Source of the DNA: Candidatus Poribacteria bacterium
GTDB taxonomy: Bacteria > Poribacteria > WGA-4E > WGA-3G
NCBI GenBank assembly: GCA_022827185.1
Contig: JAJDTM010000015.1
Location: forward strand, 1-64,000
Direction: 5' to 3'
Length of the DNA stretch: 64,000 nt
The notes beneath the pieces were generated by a model, which saw only the letters and a program-made list of their open reading frames with translations, did no database searches and was not told the DNA's origin. Position numbers and translations under genes: made by a program. This document shows positions 31,819-40,631 of this stretch, piece by piece. How positions within the stretch are numbered: the first letter of the stretch is position 1; every line of letters starts with the position of its first letter.

Positions 31819-33762
31819 ATGATGTCAAACGGAAAAATTTGGTTTTTACGGATACTGATAAACATTGTGTTTGGATTGCTCCTGCTCGCTATACTGAGTT
31901 CCGCTGAAACCGAGTCCACCCTCGAATTAGAACCTGTTGTGGTAACCGCAACAAAGACTCCTCAACGTTTGGAAGATACACCGGTTATCACAAACCTCAT
32001 TACACGTGCCGAAATTGAAGCAACCGGTGCAGAGAACATCGGAGAGGTACTCGAGCATACAGTGGGCATCATTATCCATCGGGACGGACACGGAGACGGT
32101 GTACAACTTCAAGGACTGAACTCCGAATACATACTCATCCTTGTGGACGGTGAACCACAGGTTGGACGTATTGCTGGCAAACTTGACATGGCACGACTCG
32201 CTGTTGAAAACGTGGAGCGGATAGAAATCGTCAAAGGTGCGACCGCTTCTCTTTTCGGAAATGCTGCGCTCGGTGGCGTTATTAACATCATTACCCGTAA
32301 GGCAACTTCACCCTTTTCGGTCCAGGTTTCCCAAACCCTTGAGCAAAACACCACACTTGACAGTCGAGGCACGGTTGAATTGCAACGTGATAACCTTAAC
32401 GCCCTCTTAACACTCAGTAGAAACCACCGAAATCCAATTGACTTGGACACGTCTGATCTCACAACCACAATCGACGGTTATGCCAATGTAACTGGCTCCG
32501 CACGGACAGAATATCAACTCACGCCAGCAACAAATCTCATCTTTTCTGGACAATACTTTACCCAGGACCAAGAAGGTATCAGCGAAAACGGTCCCGTCGC
32601 GTTTGACAGACTCGGCGATATCGAAAACCTCAGTGGGAGTGTCGGAGTAGAACACGAACTCGGTGATCGCACACACGGAACACCCGCAACTTTACTGACT
32701 GGAAAACTCTATGCCACCCGATATGACGATGAATCAACCGTCGTCAATAGAGATTCGGCGGAAATCAGCTCCCGAAATCTTAACATTCAAGACCTGCTCA
32801 AGGGTGAACTGCAGTTTGATACAACACTCTGGGAAAAACATCAATTCACCCTCGGTGGAGAGGTCGTCCTCGAAAATCTCCAATCTCAGCGGATTACTGG
32901 TGGAGAACGTGGACTTCTGACCAATTCTCTCTTTGTACAGAACGTATTCCGTCCTATTTCTGCCTTCGCACTCGTCATTGGTGGACGTTTGGACAATCAT
33001 TCCGAATTCGGTACACATTTCAGTCCAAAGTTGAGCACCTTGTATCGGATGACCGACAATTTGCGCCTCCGTTTCTCCTACGGGCAAGGGTTCCGCGCAC
33101 CAGATTTCAAAAATCTATATCTCGACTTTACAAATGTGACATCCGGTTACCAAGTGTTAGGCAATCCAAATCTTCGACCTGAATCTTCACACAGCTGGAA
33201 TCTGGGGCTGGAGTATCAGATATTCGATGGTCTGCTCGGTAGAGTCCACGCATACCGCAATGATCTACACAATCTGATTGAGGCGGAGCGTATTGGAAAA
33301 AGCGCAGCGGGCGGAAGCAAATTTGAATATCAGAACATTAGCAAGGCGTTCACAGAGGGTGTTGATGTCGAAGCCGTTGTTGGTAGCATTGGCGGGTTTA
33401 CTTCAACTGTCGGCTACGCGTACCTTCGGGGCGCGGATAAGGAGAGTGGTCTCCCTTTACTCAACCGTTCAACGCATAGTGGAACACTCAAAGTGGCGTA
33501 TCTACATGCCAATACCGGTCTTCAAGTCGACCTGCGTGGACGATACGCCAGTCCTTGGGGGTTCTTTGATGACGGCGACAAAGTGCTTGAATCTGAGGAA
33601 TTGGCACCGAGTTATTGGGTCTGGAACCTCCGCGCTTCAAAGACACTTCTTAAAATCTTCAAAGTGTCAATCGGATGTAATAATATTTTTGACTTCAAAA
33701 TTCCGACATTTTATACATTTACGGGCCGCTCATTTTATGGCGGTCTCGCTTTAACCTATTAA
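31819..33762 (+). CDS. TonB-dependent receptor, probable haem/haemophore type
   Basis: The protein has 647 residues from ATG 31819 (or 31822), with AGGAGG upstream. A signal peptide is followed by a TonB-box-like 'LEPVVVTATKTPQRLED'. The plug (about 35-150) has 'VERIEIVKGATASLFGNAALGGVINIITRK'-like elements, shown here in part as 'GNAALGGVINIITRK'. The barrel holds 'LRFSYGQGFRAPDFKNLYLD' and 'NPNLRPESSHSWNLGLEYQ' and ends 'FYGGLALTY'. The architecture is that of BtuB- and haem-type receptors (HmuR-like). Its neighbours are the haem oxygenase and HmuY-like proteins. Confidence 0.92.
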   Translation: MMSNGKIWFLRILINIVFGLLLLAILSSAETESTLELEPVVVTATKTPQRLEDTPVITNLITRAEIEATGAENIGEVLEHTVGIIIHRDGHGDGVQLQGLNSEYILILVDGEPQVGRIAGKLDMARLAVENVERIEIVKGATASLFGNAALGGVINIITRKATSPFSVQVSQTLEQNTTLDSRGTVELQRDNLNALLTLSRNHRNPIDLDTSDLTTTIDGYANVTGSARTEYQLTPATNLIFSGQYFTQDQEGISENGPVAFDRLGDIENLSGSVGVEHELGDRTHGTPATLLTGKLYATRYDDESTVVNRDSAEISSRNLNIQDLLKGELQFDTTLWEKHQFTLGGEVVLENLQSQRITGGERGLLTNSLFVQNVFRPISAFALVIGGRLDNHSEFGTHFSPKLSTLYRMTDNLRLRFSYGQGFRAPDFKNLYLDFTNVTSGYQVLGNPNLRPESSHSWNLGLEYQIFDGLLGRVHAYRNDLHNLIEAERIGKSAAGGSKFEYQNISKAFTEGVDVEAVVGSIGGFTSTVGYAYLRGADKESGLPLLNRSTHSGTLKVAYLHANTGLQVDLRGRYASPWGFFDDGDKVLESEELAPSYWVWNLRASKTLLKIFKVSIGCNNIFDFKIPTFYTFTGRSFYGGLALTY

Positions 33763-33783
33763 TACGAGAGAGGATACAGCGAC

Positions 33784-34431
33784 ATGACACGGCTCATGTA
33801 CACAACCTTACTGTTCATCACCGTCAGCATCACTGGCTTTACAGTAGATGCTGAACTTCATCAAAACAAACTCACGGTTGATGCGACCGACCGTGAAAAC
33901 TGGGCTTATGTCAATCTCACTGAAGGTGAAACGGTTGATATAGCCGATCCGGCAAACTCTATGGCGTGGGACCTCGGTTTTAAACGAACCCAGGTCATCG
34001 TCAATGGGGGTGTCAGCGGTCCCGGAAAGACTGGGGCGTTGGCTTTAGAGGACATCTCTTTTGAAGATGTCCTCGAAGCCCCCGAAGAAGAATACGTTTC
34101 GGACACCGAACAGATTACGACATTCGCACGAGGCGATGGTTGGTACACTTACACCGGACCCCCGAATCACTGGGTTTTGCCGAACCCGAAAATTTACGTC
34201 TTGCGAATTCCTGTTGATCCAACGGCGGAGTCCGAAGGTCCATATTATTACGCGAAAGTCCGTTTCATCGGGTACTACGAAAACAACGAAACCAAGGAAG
34301 GTTCGGGGTACATCAGCATAGAATATGTTCTGCAGGACAATGGCACCCGCCTCTTTGTCGAATCTGAACCCACGAGTGTTGATGCAAAAGGAAAGCTAAC
34401 AACAACGTGGGCATCCATCAAATTAAAGTAG
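33784..34431 (+). CDS. HmuY-like haem-binding protein with C-terminal KLxTxW tail
   Basis: The 215-residue exported protein has a signal peptide ending about 'TVDAE' and no lipobox. The HmuY core 'AWDLGFKRTQVIVNGGVSG' is followed by 'GYYENNETKEGSGYISIEY' near the C-terminus. HmuY proteins take haem and pass it to the TonB receptor encoded just upstream (22-nt gap; GAGAGGA RBS). It ends with 'VDAKGKLTTTWASIKLK', a tail also found on three other exported proteins here. Its paralogue at 34887 lacks the tail but has a lipobox. Haem ligands cannot be named from sequence. Confidence 0.85.
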   Translation: MTRLMYTTLLFITVSITGFTVDAELHQNKLTVDATDRENWAYVNLTEGETVDIADPANSMAWDLGFKRTQVIVNGGVSGPGKTGALALEDISFEDVLEAPEEEYVSDTEQITTFARGDGWYTYTGPPNHWVLPNPKIYVLRIPVDPTAESEGPYYYAKVRFIGYYENNETKEGSGYISIEYVLQDNGTRLFVESEPTSVDAKGKLTTTWASIKLK

Positions 34432-34489
34432 CAGGCACGCTCCGCCGTGCCATCCGACTGAAAGTAGCAGGCATGCTCTGTCATGCCGT
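34427..34489. repeat. Palindromic repeat pair, family GGCAC...GTGCC
   Basis: Copies at 34427-34453 (GGCACGCTCCGCCGTGCC core) and 34461-34489 (GGCATGCTCTGTCATGCC core). Changes in the second copy are compensated on both arms, so the hairpin is preserved. The first copy begins inside the stop codon of the HmuY gene. Confidence 0.8.
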
Positions 34490-34507
34490 TGCATAAGGAG
34501 ACGAAAA

Positions 34508-34738
34508 ATGAGTTACAAAGTAGAATTTTTATCGCAAGCCGAAGTATGTGCCATTTACCAATGTCTCGATGGACATATCCACCTGAAGTATCGCACTTTA
34601 GACATCGCTATGGATTCTTGTGATTTCCAGCAGGTTGCTGAAGTCTTTGTCGAAGCATTACGTGTTTTACAACAGATCGAAGAACCGGTAAATGAGGAAA
34701 TCGATCTGCAAAACATGGATACACGTGCGAAAGTTTAG
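34508..34738 (+). CDS. Small soluble protein of unknown function in the haem cluster
   Basis: The 76-residue protein has AAGGAG 7 nt before its ATG. There is no signal peptide. The sequence mixes beta-like 'SYKVEFLSQAEVCAIYQCLD' with a helical C-terminal half ('VAEVFVEALRVLQQIEEP') and contains three Cys. I recognise no family. Placement between the two HmuY genes, on the same strand, suggests a cytoplasmic role in haem handling or regulation, but nothing proves it. Confidence 0.65.
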   Translation: MSYKVEFLSQAEVCAIYQCLDGHIHLKYRTLDIAMDSCDFQQVAEVFVEALRVLQQIEEPVNEEIDLQNMDTRAKV

Positions 34739-34851
34739 TCCAGGGTGTAGGGAGACCGCCCAGAGGCACGCCTCGAAACGTCCAGTTGAAACAAATTGAG
34801 TTGTAGCCGCCCAATTTCCCTACACTATTTTAACCACGCAGTATAGACGGC

Positions 34852-34867
34852 ACAGCACTTGTGCTGT
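34852..34867. repeat. Perfect short palindrome
   Basis: ACAGCACTTGTGCTGT, 20 nt before the second HmuY gene. The similar AACAGCCATTTGTGCTGTTC lies at 22109-22128, so both may be copies of one hairpin family. Confidence 0.5.
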
Positions 34868-34886
34868 TCTTGACAGGAGAATTATT

Positions 34887-35579
34887 ATGAAAAGTATTAG
34901 AAACTTTGTCAATCAATATGCCACCACTTTTCTTATCTTAACATTAGGCGTTGTCGTTGTTTTCAGTTTCAGTTGTGGTCCCGTTGATGAAGAAGACGTT
35001 GAGCAGTTGCTTCAGCCGGATGAGACTACAGACACAACACCGTCTGTGACCATGGATACCGATACACAAGCAGCGGTTGAGGAACCCGACGGATTGGAAG
35101 TATTTACATTCACGATTGATGCAACGAATAGAGAGGCATGGGCATACTTCTCTTTCGATTCCGGAGACGTTGTTGAGATAGAAGATGCCGAAAACTCCGA
35201 AGCGTGGGATATCGGCTTCCAACGGACACAAGTCAAACTTAACGGTGGTATCAGCGGACCAGGAATGGGCAGTGTCGTCATGCTCACAGAGACAACTTTC
35301 GAGGCGGTAACTGAAGCACCAGCAGATGGGTACAAGGCTGATACAGAAGACACGCTTGCAATCGTCCCCCAAAGTGAAAAGGGATGGTACATCTACACGG
35401 GTCCCCCCGCACATTGGATCCTCCCGTTAGAAAATCGGGTTTTCGTCATAAAAGCCGCCGATGGCACACTCGCCAAAGTCCAATTTATCGGGTACTACAA
35501 AGACAACGAAAATAAAGAGGACAGTGGTTTTGTGACGTTTAAATACGCCCATCAACCAGACGGAAGTCATAATTTCTAA
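34887..35579 (+). CDS. HmuY-like haem-binding lipoprotein
   Basis: The 230-residue lipoprotein has lipobox 'SFSC' (about residue 30) and a Thr/Asp/Glu-rich spacer of about 40 residues. The HmuY core follows as 'AWDIGFQRTQVKLNGGISG', then 'GYYKDNENKEDSGFVTFKY'. It is a clear paralogue of the protein at 33784, with the same order of motifs. It is predicted to sit on the outer-membrane surface and bind haem or a related porphyrin. AGGAG precedes the ATG. Unlike its paralogue it has no C-terminal KLxTxW tail. Confidence 0.87.
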   Translation: MKSIRNFVNQYATTFLILTLGVVVVFSFSCGPVDEEDVEQLLQPDETTDTTPSVTMDTDTQAAVEEPDGLEVFTFTIDATNREAWAYFSFDSGDVVEIEDAENSEAWDIGFQRTQVKLNGGISGPGMGSVVMLTETTFEAVTEAPADGYKADTEDTLAIVPQSEKGWYIYTGPPAHWILPLENRVFVIKAADGTLAKVQFIGYYKDNENKEDSGFVTFKYAHQPDGSHNF

Positions 35580-35796
35580 AATGGCTTTCAGTCATCAGCA
35601 TGCTTCGCAGTGAGAACAGTAAAAGCAGACACAGCCTGCGTCCTGATGACTGATTGTCATATTTACTAAAGAACTTTACACTGAACAACTGAACAACGCG
35701 TTCATGAGGTGTTGGGCATGGAGCACCGTCCACCATAAATCTCCTTAAATTGAACGGGTTCCATGCCCGGCTACTCATTTCTATATGGAGGAAACA
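35580..35796. repeat. Intergenic repeat region with a hairpin
   Basis: It contains degenerate 'gactgattgtcat' repeats and a hairpin whose arms are GGGCATGGA (35714-35722) and TCCATGCCC (35760-35768). No gene is seen apart from the possible early starts of the next gene. Confidence 0.5.
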
Positions 35797-36816
35797 ATGC
35801 TTTTTTGGCGTAGCTTGCAACGCCGAGGTCTCCGTAGCGAACAGCGTGCGGGGCAAACTTGGTATGAAATAATTCATTCAAACATGTTCAAGGCGTGGAT
35901 ATTAAGCGTTTCAATTTTTATATTTTTCGGCATCATGCGCTGTCTTGCTGTTGCAGACGCAATCGAGGTCACAGACGCAGATGGCAAAACTGTCGTTATC
36001 ACATCATCGGAACGTATCGTGAGTCTCAACGGCAGCACGACTGAAATCCTGTTCGCATTGGGTGTCGGGAACAATGTGGTCGGATGCGATGCTTCCTCAA
36101 CATACCCGAAAGGCGTGAAAGACAAGTTGCCGAGTGTCGGATACCAGTATGGACTCAACGCCGAAGGAATCCTCTCCTTGAATCCGACACTGATAATTGG
36201 GCGCGACGATGTGAGACCCCCACAAGTTGTACAACAACTCCGCATGGCAGGTGTAACCGTTCTGTTGCTTAAGGAACCCCGCTCTTTTGAGACTGCTAAA
36301 CAACGGTTGCTAACGATCGGTAAAGCAGTTGGACACGAGAAAAAGGCTAAGGAATTGGCAAAGGCTTTGGATACTGACATTGAGAAATTGGAAGCCAAAC
36401 TCGCTTCGCGAAAAGAGACACCAAAACAGAAAGCACTCTTTCTCTATCTCCGAGGCACACAAACCACGCTCGTGTTAGGGGCCGATACCGCGCCGGGAGC
36501 AATGTTGGATATTATCGGTGCCGAAAATGCTGCAGGCAGCATCAAAGGGAACAAACCGATGACAGCGGAAGCGGTGATCGCTGCACAACCCGATGTCTAT
36601 GTCCTGTTTACCTCAAGTTTGGAATCGATCGGTGGCATTGACGGACTCCTCAAACTACCGGGGTTAGCACGCACGCCTGCCGGACAAAACAGCCGCGTCG
36701 TGACGCTGGATGGACAATATCTCTCTGGATTCGGTCCCCGTTGTGGACGCGCTGCGCTTGACCTTTTCCAAGGTATCTACGAAACGAATGGACACTTCGT
36801 TACCACAGGTGAATAA
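35797..36816 (+). CDS. hmuT: Haem/iron ABC transporter substrate-binding protein (HmuT/BtuF family)
   Basis: The protein belongs to the helical-backbone metal/chelate-binding proteins (TroA/BtuF fold): 'RIVSLNGSTTEILFALGVG', 'YQYGLNAEGILSLNPTLIIG' and 'LLKEPRSFETAKQRL' in order. It delivers haem or a chelate in the periplasm to the permease encoded next. ATG 35797 has the best RBS (GGAGGAA) but gives a 29-residue basic leader before the signal segment. Met at 35884 would give a normal signal peptide but has no RBS. The haem assignment rests on context. Confidence 0.85.
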   Translation: MLFWRSLQRRGLRSEQRAGQTWYEIIHSNMFKAWILSVSIFIFFGIMRCLAVADAIEVTDADGKTVVITSSERIVSLNGSTTEILFALGVGNNVVGCDASSTYPKGVKDKLPSVGYQYGLNAEGILSLNPTLIIGRDDVRPPQVVQQLRMAGVTVLLLKEPRSFETAKQRLLTIGKAVGHEKKAKELAKALDTDIEKLEAKLASRKETPKQKALFLYLRGTQTTLVLGADTAPGAMLDIIGAENAAGSIKGNKPMTAEAVIAAQPDVYVLFTSSLESIGGIDGLLKLPGLARTPAGQNSRVVTLDGQYLSGFGPRCGRAALDLFQGIYETNGHFVTTGE

Positions 36817-36843
36817 TCTTGTAGTGTCGCTCCATTAAACAAA

Positions 36844-37839
36844 ATGCTAAAACGAACAAAGATTCTGTTCATCTTGATCGGTGTCCTTCCGGTATCAATG
36901 TGCATCGCAGCAGGGGTAGGTGCATACCAAATCCTACCGTGGCGTATTCCTGAAATTCTATTTTTCAAAAAAGATGGCTTCGCAGTGCTTGTTCATGTCC
37001 GTTTTCCGCGTGTCGTCCTATCCGCTGCTGTCGGCGCAATGTTGGCAATATCAGGGGCAACATTGCAAGGGATCTTCCGTAATCCGCTGGCAGATCCAGG
37101 ATTAATCGGCGTCACAGCAGGCGCAGGATTGGGCGCAACAGTCTGGATTGTCCTGATTGGTGGCGGTGCGTTAGGTATATGGGGACTCCCTATCGCTGCC
37201 TTTGCCTGCGGAATGCTCGTAACTATCAGTGTATGGAAAATTGCCGAAGGGGATGGGAAAGTCCGCACGTTAACATTGCTACTCGCAGGCATTGCACTTA
37301 ATAGTTTCGCGGGGGCTGGCATCGGTTTAATGACGTTTCTTGCTGACGACGAGCAACTGCGGAGTCTAACTTTTTGGCTGCTCGGTGGCTTTGGTGGTGC
37401 AACATGGCACGTCGTTTTCGTAACGCTACCCATTGCAGTGATAGGGCTACTTGTCCTGTCGCGGCAAGCAGCAGCACTGAATGCTATGAGTTTAGGCGAA
37501 TCTGAAGCCTATCACCTCGGCGTTTCAACGGAAACTTTGAAAAGATGGTCGGTTTTTGGAGTAGCGTTGACGGTCAGCGCGGCGGTTTCCGCCGCAGGCG
37601 GCATCGGTTTCGTCGGACTCGTCGTTCCACATCTTCTCAGGCTTTTGGGCGGTGCGGACCATCGCTATGTCCTACCGGGTTCAGCAGTGGGCGGCGCAAT
37701 ATTACTCGTCTTGGCGGACCTGTTCTCACGCACAGTTGTTGTGCCTGCTGAGCTACCTGTCGGCATTGTTACCGCCCTGATTGGTGGTCCGTTTTTCTTG
37801 TGGCTACTGCTCAGGTTCAAACGTGAAGTTTTTTTATAG
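36844..37839 (+). CDS. hmuU: FecCD-type ABC transporter permease (HmuU-like)
   Basis: The 331-residue inner-membrane permease has about nine or ten helices. Typical motifs are 'RFPRVVLSAAVGAMLAISGA', 'NPLADPGLIGVTAGAGLGA' and 'GFVGLVVPHLLRLLGGADHR', the last being the contact loop for the ATPase. It imports haem, a siderophore or cobalamin with the neighbouring binding protein and ATPase. There is a 28-nt gap after the binding-protein gene. No clear RBS is visible, so translation may be coupled. Confidence 0.92.
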   Translation: MLKRTKILFILIGVLPVSMCIAAGVGAYQILPWRIPEILFFKKDGFAVLVHVRFPRVVLSAAVGAMLAISGATLQGIFRNPLADPGLIGVTAGAGLGATVWIVLIGGGALGIWGLPIAAFACGMLVTISVWKIAEGDGKVRTLTLLLAGIALNSFAGAGIGLMTFLADDEQLRSLTFWLLGGFGGATWHVVFVTLPIAVIGLLVLSRQAAALNAMSLGESEAYHLGVSTETLKRWSVFGVALTVSAAVSAAGGIGFVGLVVPHLLRLLGGADHRYVLPGSAVGGAILLVLADLFSRTVVVPAELPVGIVTALIGGPFFLWLLLRFKREVFL

Positions 37840-37874
37840 GAGAAGTTATCTGCTATCAGCTAACTAAAAATATT

Positions 37875-38645
37875 ATGGTTGAATTGGAAGACGTTGGTTA
37901 CCAGATTGGTAAGCATTGGTTAGTCCGAAACATCAACGTTACAATTGAAAACGGGTCGTTATGGGGACTCGTCGGTCCCAATGGTGCAGGAAAATCGACA
38001 CTCCTGCGCCTAATTTCTGGAGAGCTCTTGCCAACAACCGGCGAAATCCGGCTTCTCAATAAACCGCTCCGTAGTTACGCACCGAAAGAATTAGCACGCC
38101 TCCGCGCTTATCTCCAGCAGAAACGGGACATAAACTTTCCATTCACGAGTCTGGAGGTCGCGCTGTTTGGAAGGCACCCGCATCTCAACGGCACAAAAGA
38201 GACTGTCAAGGACCTCTCAATCGCCAAAGGAGCACTGCAGCGGGTGGAAGCGAATATGTTCGAGGAACGACTCTATCCGACGCTATCCGGTGGCGAAGCA
38301 AGCCGTGTTGACGTTGCCCGAATCCTCACGCAAGTCCCAGACCTGTATCTGTTAGATGAACCGACGAATCATCTGGATCCCAGACATCAAGTACAAATAC
38401 TCAACCTATGCAAAACAATTTGCAGTCGAGGCAAAACTGTTATCACGGCAATTCACGACCTGAATCTCGCGTCAATGTATGCCGATCAATTGTTGCTGTT
38501 GAAAGATGGGATGTGTGTTGCGTCCGGGCCGCCTAAAACTGTGTTAACGCTAAGTCAGTTATCGGAAACCTACGATATTTCGTTTGATATATTATCGCAT
38601 CCAGATGGCTACCCGTGGGTGATGCCGACCCTGAATGGTTCATAG
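37875..38645 (+). CDS. hmuV: ABC transporter ATPase for haem/iron chelate (HmuV-like)
   Basis: The 256-residue ATPase shows Walker A 'GPNGAGKST' near residues 35-43, signature 'LSGGE' with a following 'ASRVDVARILTQ', Walker B 'LYLLDEPTNHLD' and the switch His in 'VITAIHDLNLAS'. The family is BtuD/HmuV. It powers the permease encoded upstream. The '...LSGGEASRVDVAR' variant is typical of haem-import ATPases. The last gene before the ferritin-like one. Confidence 0.92.
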   Translation: MVELEDVGYQIGKHWLVRNINVTIENGSLWGLVGPNGAGKSTLLRLISGELLPTTGEIRLLNKPLRSYAPKELARLRAYLQQKRDINFPFTSLEVALFGRHPHLNGTKETVKDLSIAKGALQRVEANMFEERLYPTLSGGEASRVDVARILTQVPDLYLLDEPTNHLDPRHQVQILNLCKTICSRGKTVITAIHDLNLASMYADQLLLLKDGMCVASGPPKTVLTLSQLSETYDISFDILSHPDGYPWVMPTLNGS

Positions 38646-38800
38646 AAACTTCGTCTATATTTTTGAAACAATCATACTGGAAATCCGTTCTAACTTGTGG
38701 TATACTATTCAATGTATGCAAGAAAATCGAAAGTTCAAATTTTGGCATAACTTCAAAGCTTAAATTTGCTATTATAATAACTAATTTTAGGAGACACATC

Positions 38801-39262
38801 GTGAATCAAGAAACAAACGACACGATCATCAAAGAACTAATTCGCGCTTATTGGCTTGAGTTGGAAGCAACGATCAACTATCTTGCCATTTCCGTCGATT
38901 TAGATGGTATCCGTGCTGAGGAGATTAAAACATCTCTCGCAGCGGACATCCAAACCGAAATTTCACATGCCCAAGAACTTGCCGCTCGCATCAAGGAGAT
39001 TGATGGACGAGTCCCGGGCTCGTTTGCTTTTAAGCCCGAACAGACATCCCTGCAACCGCCAGAAGATTCCACAGACCTTATTTCGACGATTCATGGGGTG
39101 ATCGAGGCGGAAAACGTCGCAATTGACCAATACAATAAGATTATCCGTCTATGCGATGGGATCGATTACGTCACGCAGGACCTCTGCATCAAACTCCTCG
39201 CCGATGAAGAAAAGCATCGCCGAGAGTTCAGAGGATTTCTCAAGGAATTCGAGAACGACTAA
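38801..39262 (+). CDS. Ferritin-like di-iron protein (bacterioferritin/Dps-like)
   Basis: The protein has 153 residues from GTG 38801, which has AGGAGA 7 nt upstream. A four-helix bundle is expected. Di-iron-type motifs are seen in 'WLELEATINYL', 'TEISHAQELAARI' (ExxH), 'VIEAENVAIDQYNKII' and 'DEEKHRREF' (ExxH). Such proteins store or oxidise iron. It follows the haem transporter and has its own possible promoter (TATAAT near 38772), suggesting that iron released inside the cell is stored here. A rubrerythrin-type enzyme cannot be ruled out. Confidence 0.82.
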   Translation: MNQETNDTIIKELIRAYWLELEATINYLAISVDLDGIRAEEIKTSLAADIQTEISHAQELAARIKEIDGRVPGSFAFKPEQTSLQPPEDSTDLISTIHGVIEAENVAIDQYNKIIRLCDGIDYVTQDLCIKLLADEEKHRREFRGFLKEFEND

Positions 39263-39302
39263 TCCTATTAAAACAGATGGAAGATAATTTCTGAGAAAAG
39301 CG

Positions 39303-39331
39303 AACAACGGGCTTATTGCCCGTTGTTTGTC
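39303..39331 (+). terminator. Rho-independent terminator
   Basis: AACAACGGGC (39303-39312) pairs with GCCCGTTGTT (39318-39327) over a short loop, followed by TGTCTTT. It closes the iron/haem island. Confidence 0.82.
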
Positions 39332-39381
39332 TTTAAAGACGAAATGTCAAGAACATCAGAATATGCGCGGAATAAGGAGCT

Positions 39382-40029
39382 CTACTGCTTCTCAAGCACC
39401 ATTTTTTTAGCAGCAGGACTTATCAGGATAAGGGTGCCTCCCTGTTTAGTACAAGTGGATTGCTCAAAGGGTTTGATAAAATCAGATCTAAAGCTCTCGT
39501 CATAATGTTGCTCTGCTTCTGCAACTGCCAAATCAGATGCTATCTCAAGAATATCCTTGGGTTCAGAGACTATTTGCACATCTGATTCTTTTGCAAATAA
39601 GGAAAGCGTCAGACCATCGAAGCCGTAAGTCCCCGACCATGTTCCTATTGCTTCCATCTTACCGGGAGGTATATCATCAAAAACAAAGACCGTTTCAGAC
39701 ACAAAATTACACGTCCACGAATTATCAGCGGCAAACACATACGCAAACTGCTTTACCGTTTCTTCTACCTCTCCACCTTCTGCTAAGGATTCAAGGTATT
39801 TGTCAGGAGTCATGCCGAAAATTGAAACAACCTTCCAAGAACCGAGCAGTTCCTCGTCGATCGGTGGTCTTTCAGCAACTGCGGGTTGGTCAGTCGTGGT
39901 ACTTGGGGTGCCTGCTGTTGTCTTTTCAGGAGCTTCCTCTTCAGTGTCACCGCCACAACCCACAATACCGATGCTCATGATGCCGACTGCGAAAATGACA
40001 AGCACGAGCCACGTTAATCTCAATTGCAT
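39382..40029 (-). CDS. Lipoprotein, lipocalin-like domain suspected
   Basis: The protein has 215 residues from ATG 40029, downstream of AGGAGG (spacing about 11). The lipobox 'GIVGC' is clear. A Thr/Pro/Glu-rich linker is followed by 'EELLGSWKVVSIFG', '...DNSWTCNFVSET..' and 'AIGTWSGTYGFDGLTLSLFA', the pattern of lipocalin-type beta-barrels that begin with 'GxW'. It is therefore a surface or periplasmic lipoprotein of unknown ligand. It is transcribed from a consensus promoter at 40188-40216. Confidence 0.75.
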   Translation of the reverse strand: MQLRLTWLVLVIFAVGIMSIGIVGCGGDTEEEAPEKTTAGTPSTTTDQPAVAERPPIDEELLGSWKVVSIFGMTPDKYLESLAEGGEVEETVKQFAYVFAADNSWTCNFVSETVFVFDDIPPGKMEAIGTWSGTYGFDGLTLSLFAKESDVQIVSEPKDILEIASDLAVAEAEQHYDESFRSDFIKPFEQSTCTKQGGTLILISPAAKKMVLEKQ

Positions 40030-40187
40030 TTTTCTAAAATCCTCCTTTAGATTGATCATACAGTCTGCAGCATCCAAAAATCACATTTTATCGTTAAACC
40101 TGATTGTGGCACTTTTAATGCGCAGACAAAAACTAATTGCTGAGTGACTAAGGCATATTTTCTCTAGATGCTACTTTGACATAAGAC

Positions 40188-40216
40188 ATTATAACCTTTT
40201 TTAAAAAATGTGTCAA
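40188..40216 (-). promoter_or_regulatory. Perfect consensus sigma70 promoter
   Basis: On the minus strand TTGACA (40216-40211), 17-nt spacer, TATAAT (40193-40188). It drives the lipoprotein gene at 40029 with a leader of about 150 nt. Confidence 0.82.
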
Positions 40217-40253
40217 GTTAATTTGTTTTTTGGTGATAGATGCTTGTTTGATG

Positions 40254-40631
40254 TCAAATTTTGCTGTTTTCTGAGGGCAAATACCCACCACTCTCAAGCG
40301 TCTGAATCACATCAGCCACTTGAATTGTGGACATACACCCCTCTTTTCCGAATCGGCAGGTCATTTCAGGACAGGGCGGACAGTCAAGTTTCCGTCGAAT
40401 CGTCTGACACTTTGGTCCCACGGGTCCAAAACGGGTTGGGTCACCGGGTCCATAGAGTCCTATTGTCTGAGTCCCTACCGCTGCAGCAAGATGCATCGGA
40501 CCACTGTCGTTACCAATAAACACATTGCAAGTGTGCAAAATTGATGCCAATTGTGTTAAGGTCGTTTTACCGGCGATATTGTTTGACGCTGTCCGCATCA
40601 GTCTGTAATAACGACGGAACAGACGGTTCAA
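40254..40631 (-). pseudogene. Glycosyltransferase family 9 (heptosyltransferase-like), C-terminal remnant
   Basis: The frame shows the GT9 C-terminal signature 'VFIGNDSGPMHLAAAVGTQT' followed by 'IGLYGPGDPTRFGPVG', and a Cys-rich tail (CPPCPEMTCRFGKEGC). Only about 115 residues of a protein of about 340 are left and the N-terminal half is missing. Upstream the frame runs into the start of a lipoprotein gene in another frame (40758-40567), so the two were joined by deletion or recombination near 40590. Not expected to be active. Confidence 0.8.

Noticed and set aside
36097..36303. Minus-strand frame opposite the haem-binding-protein gene
   Set aside because: No motif, no RBS; a shadow.
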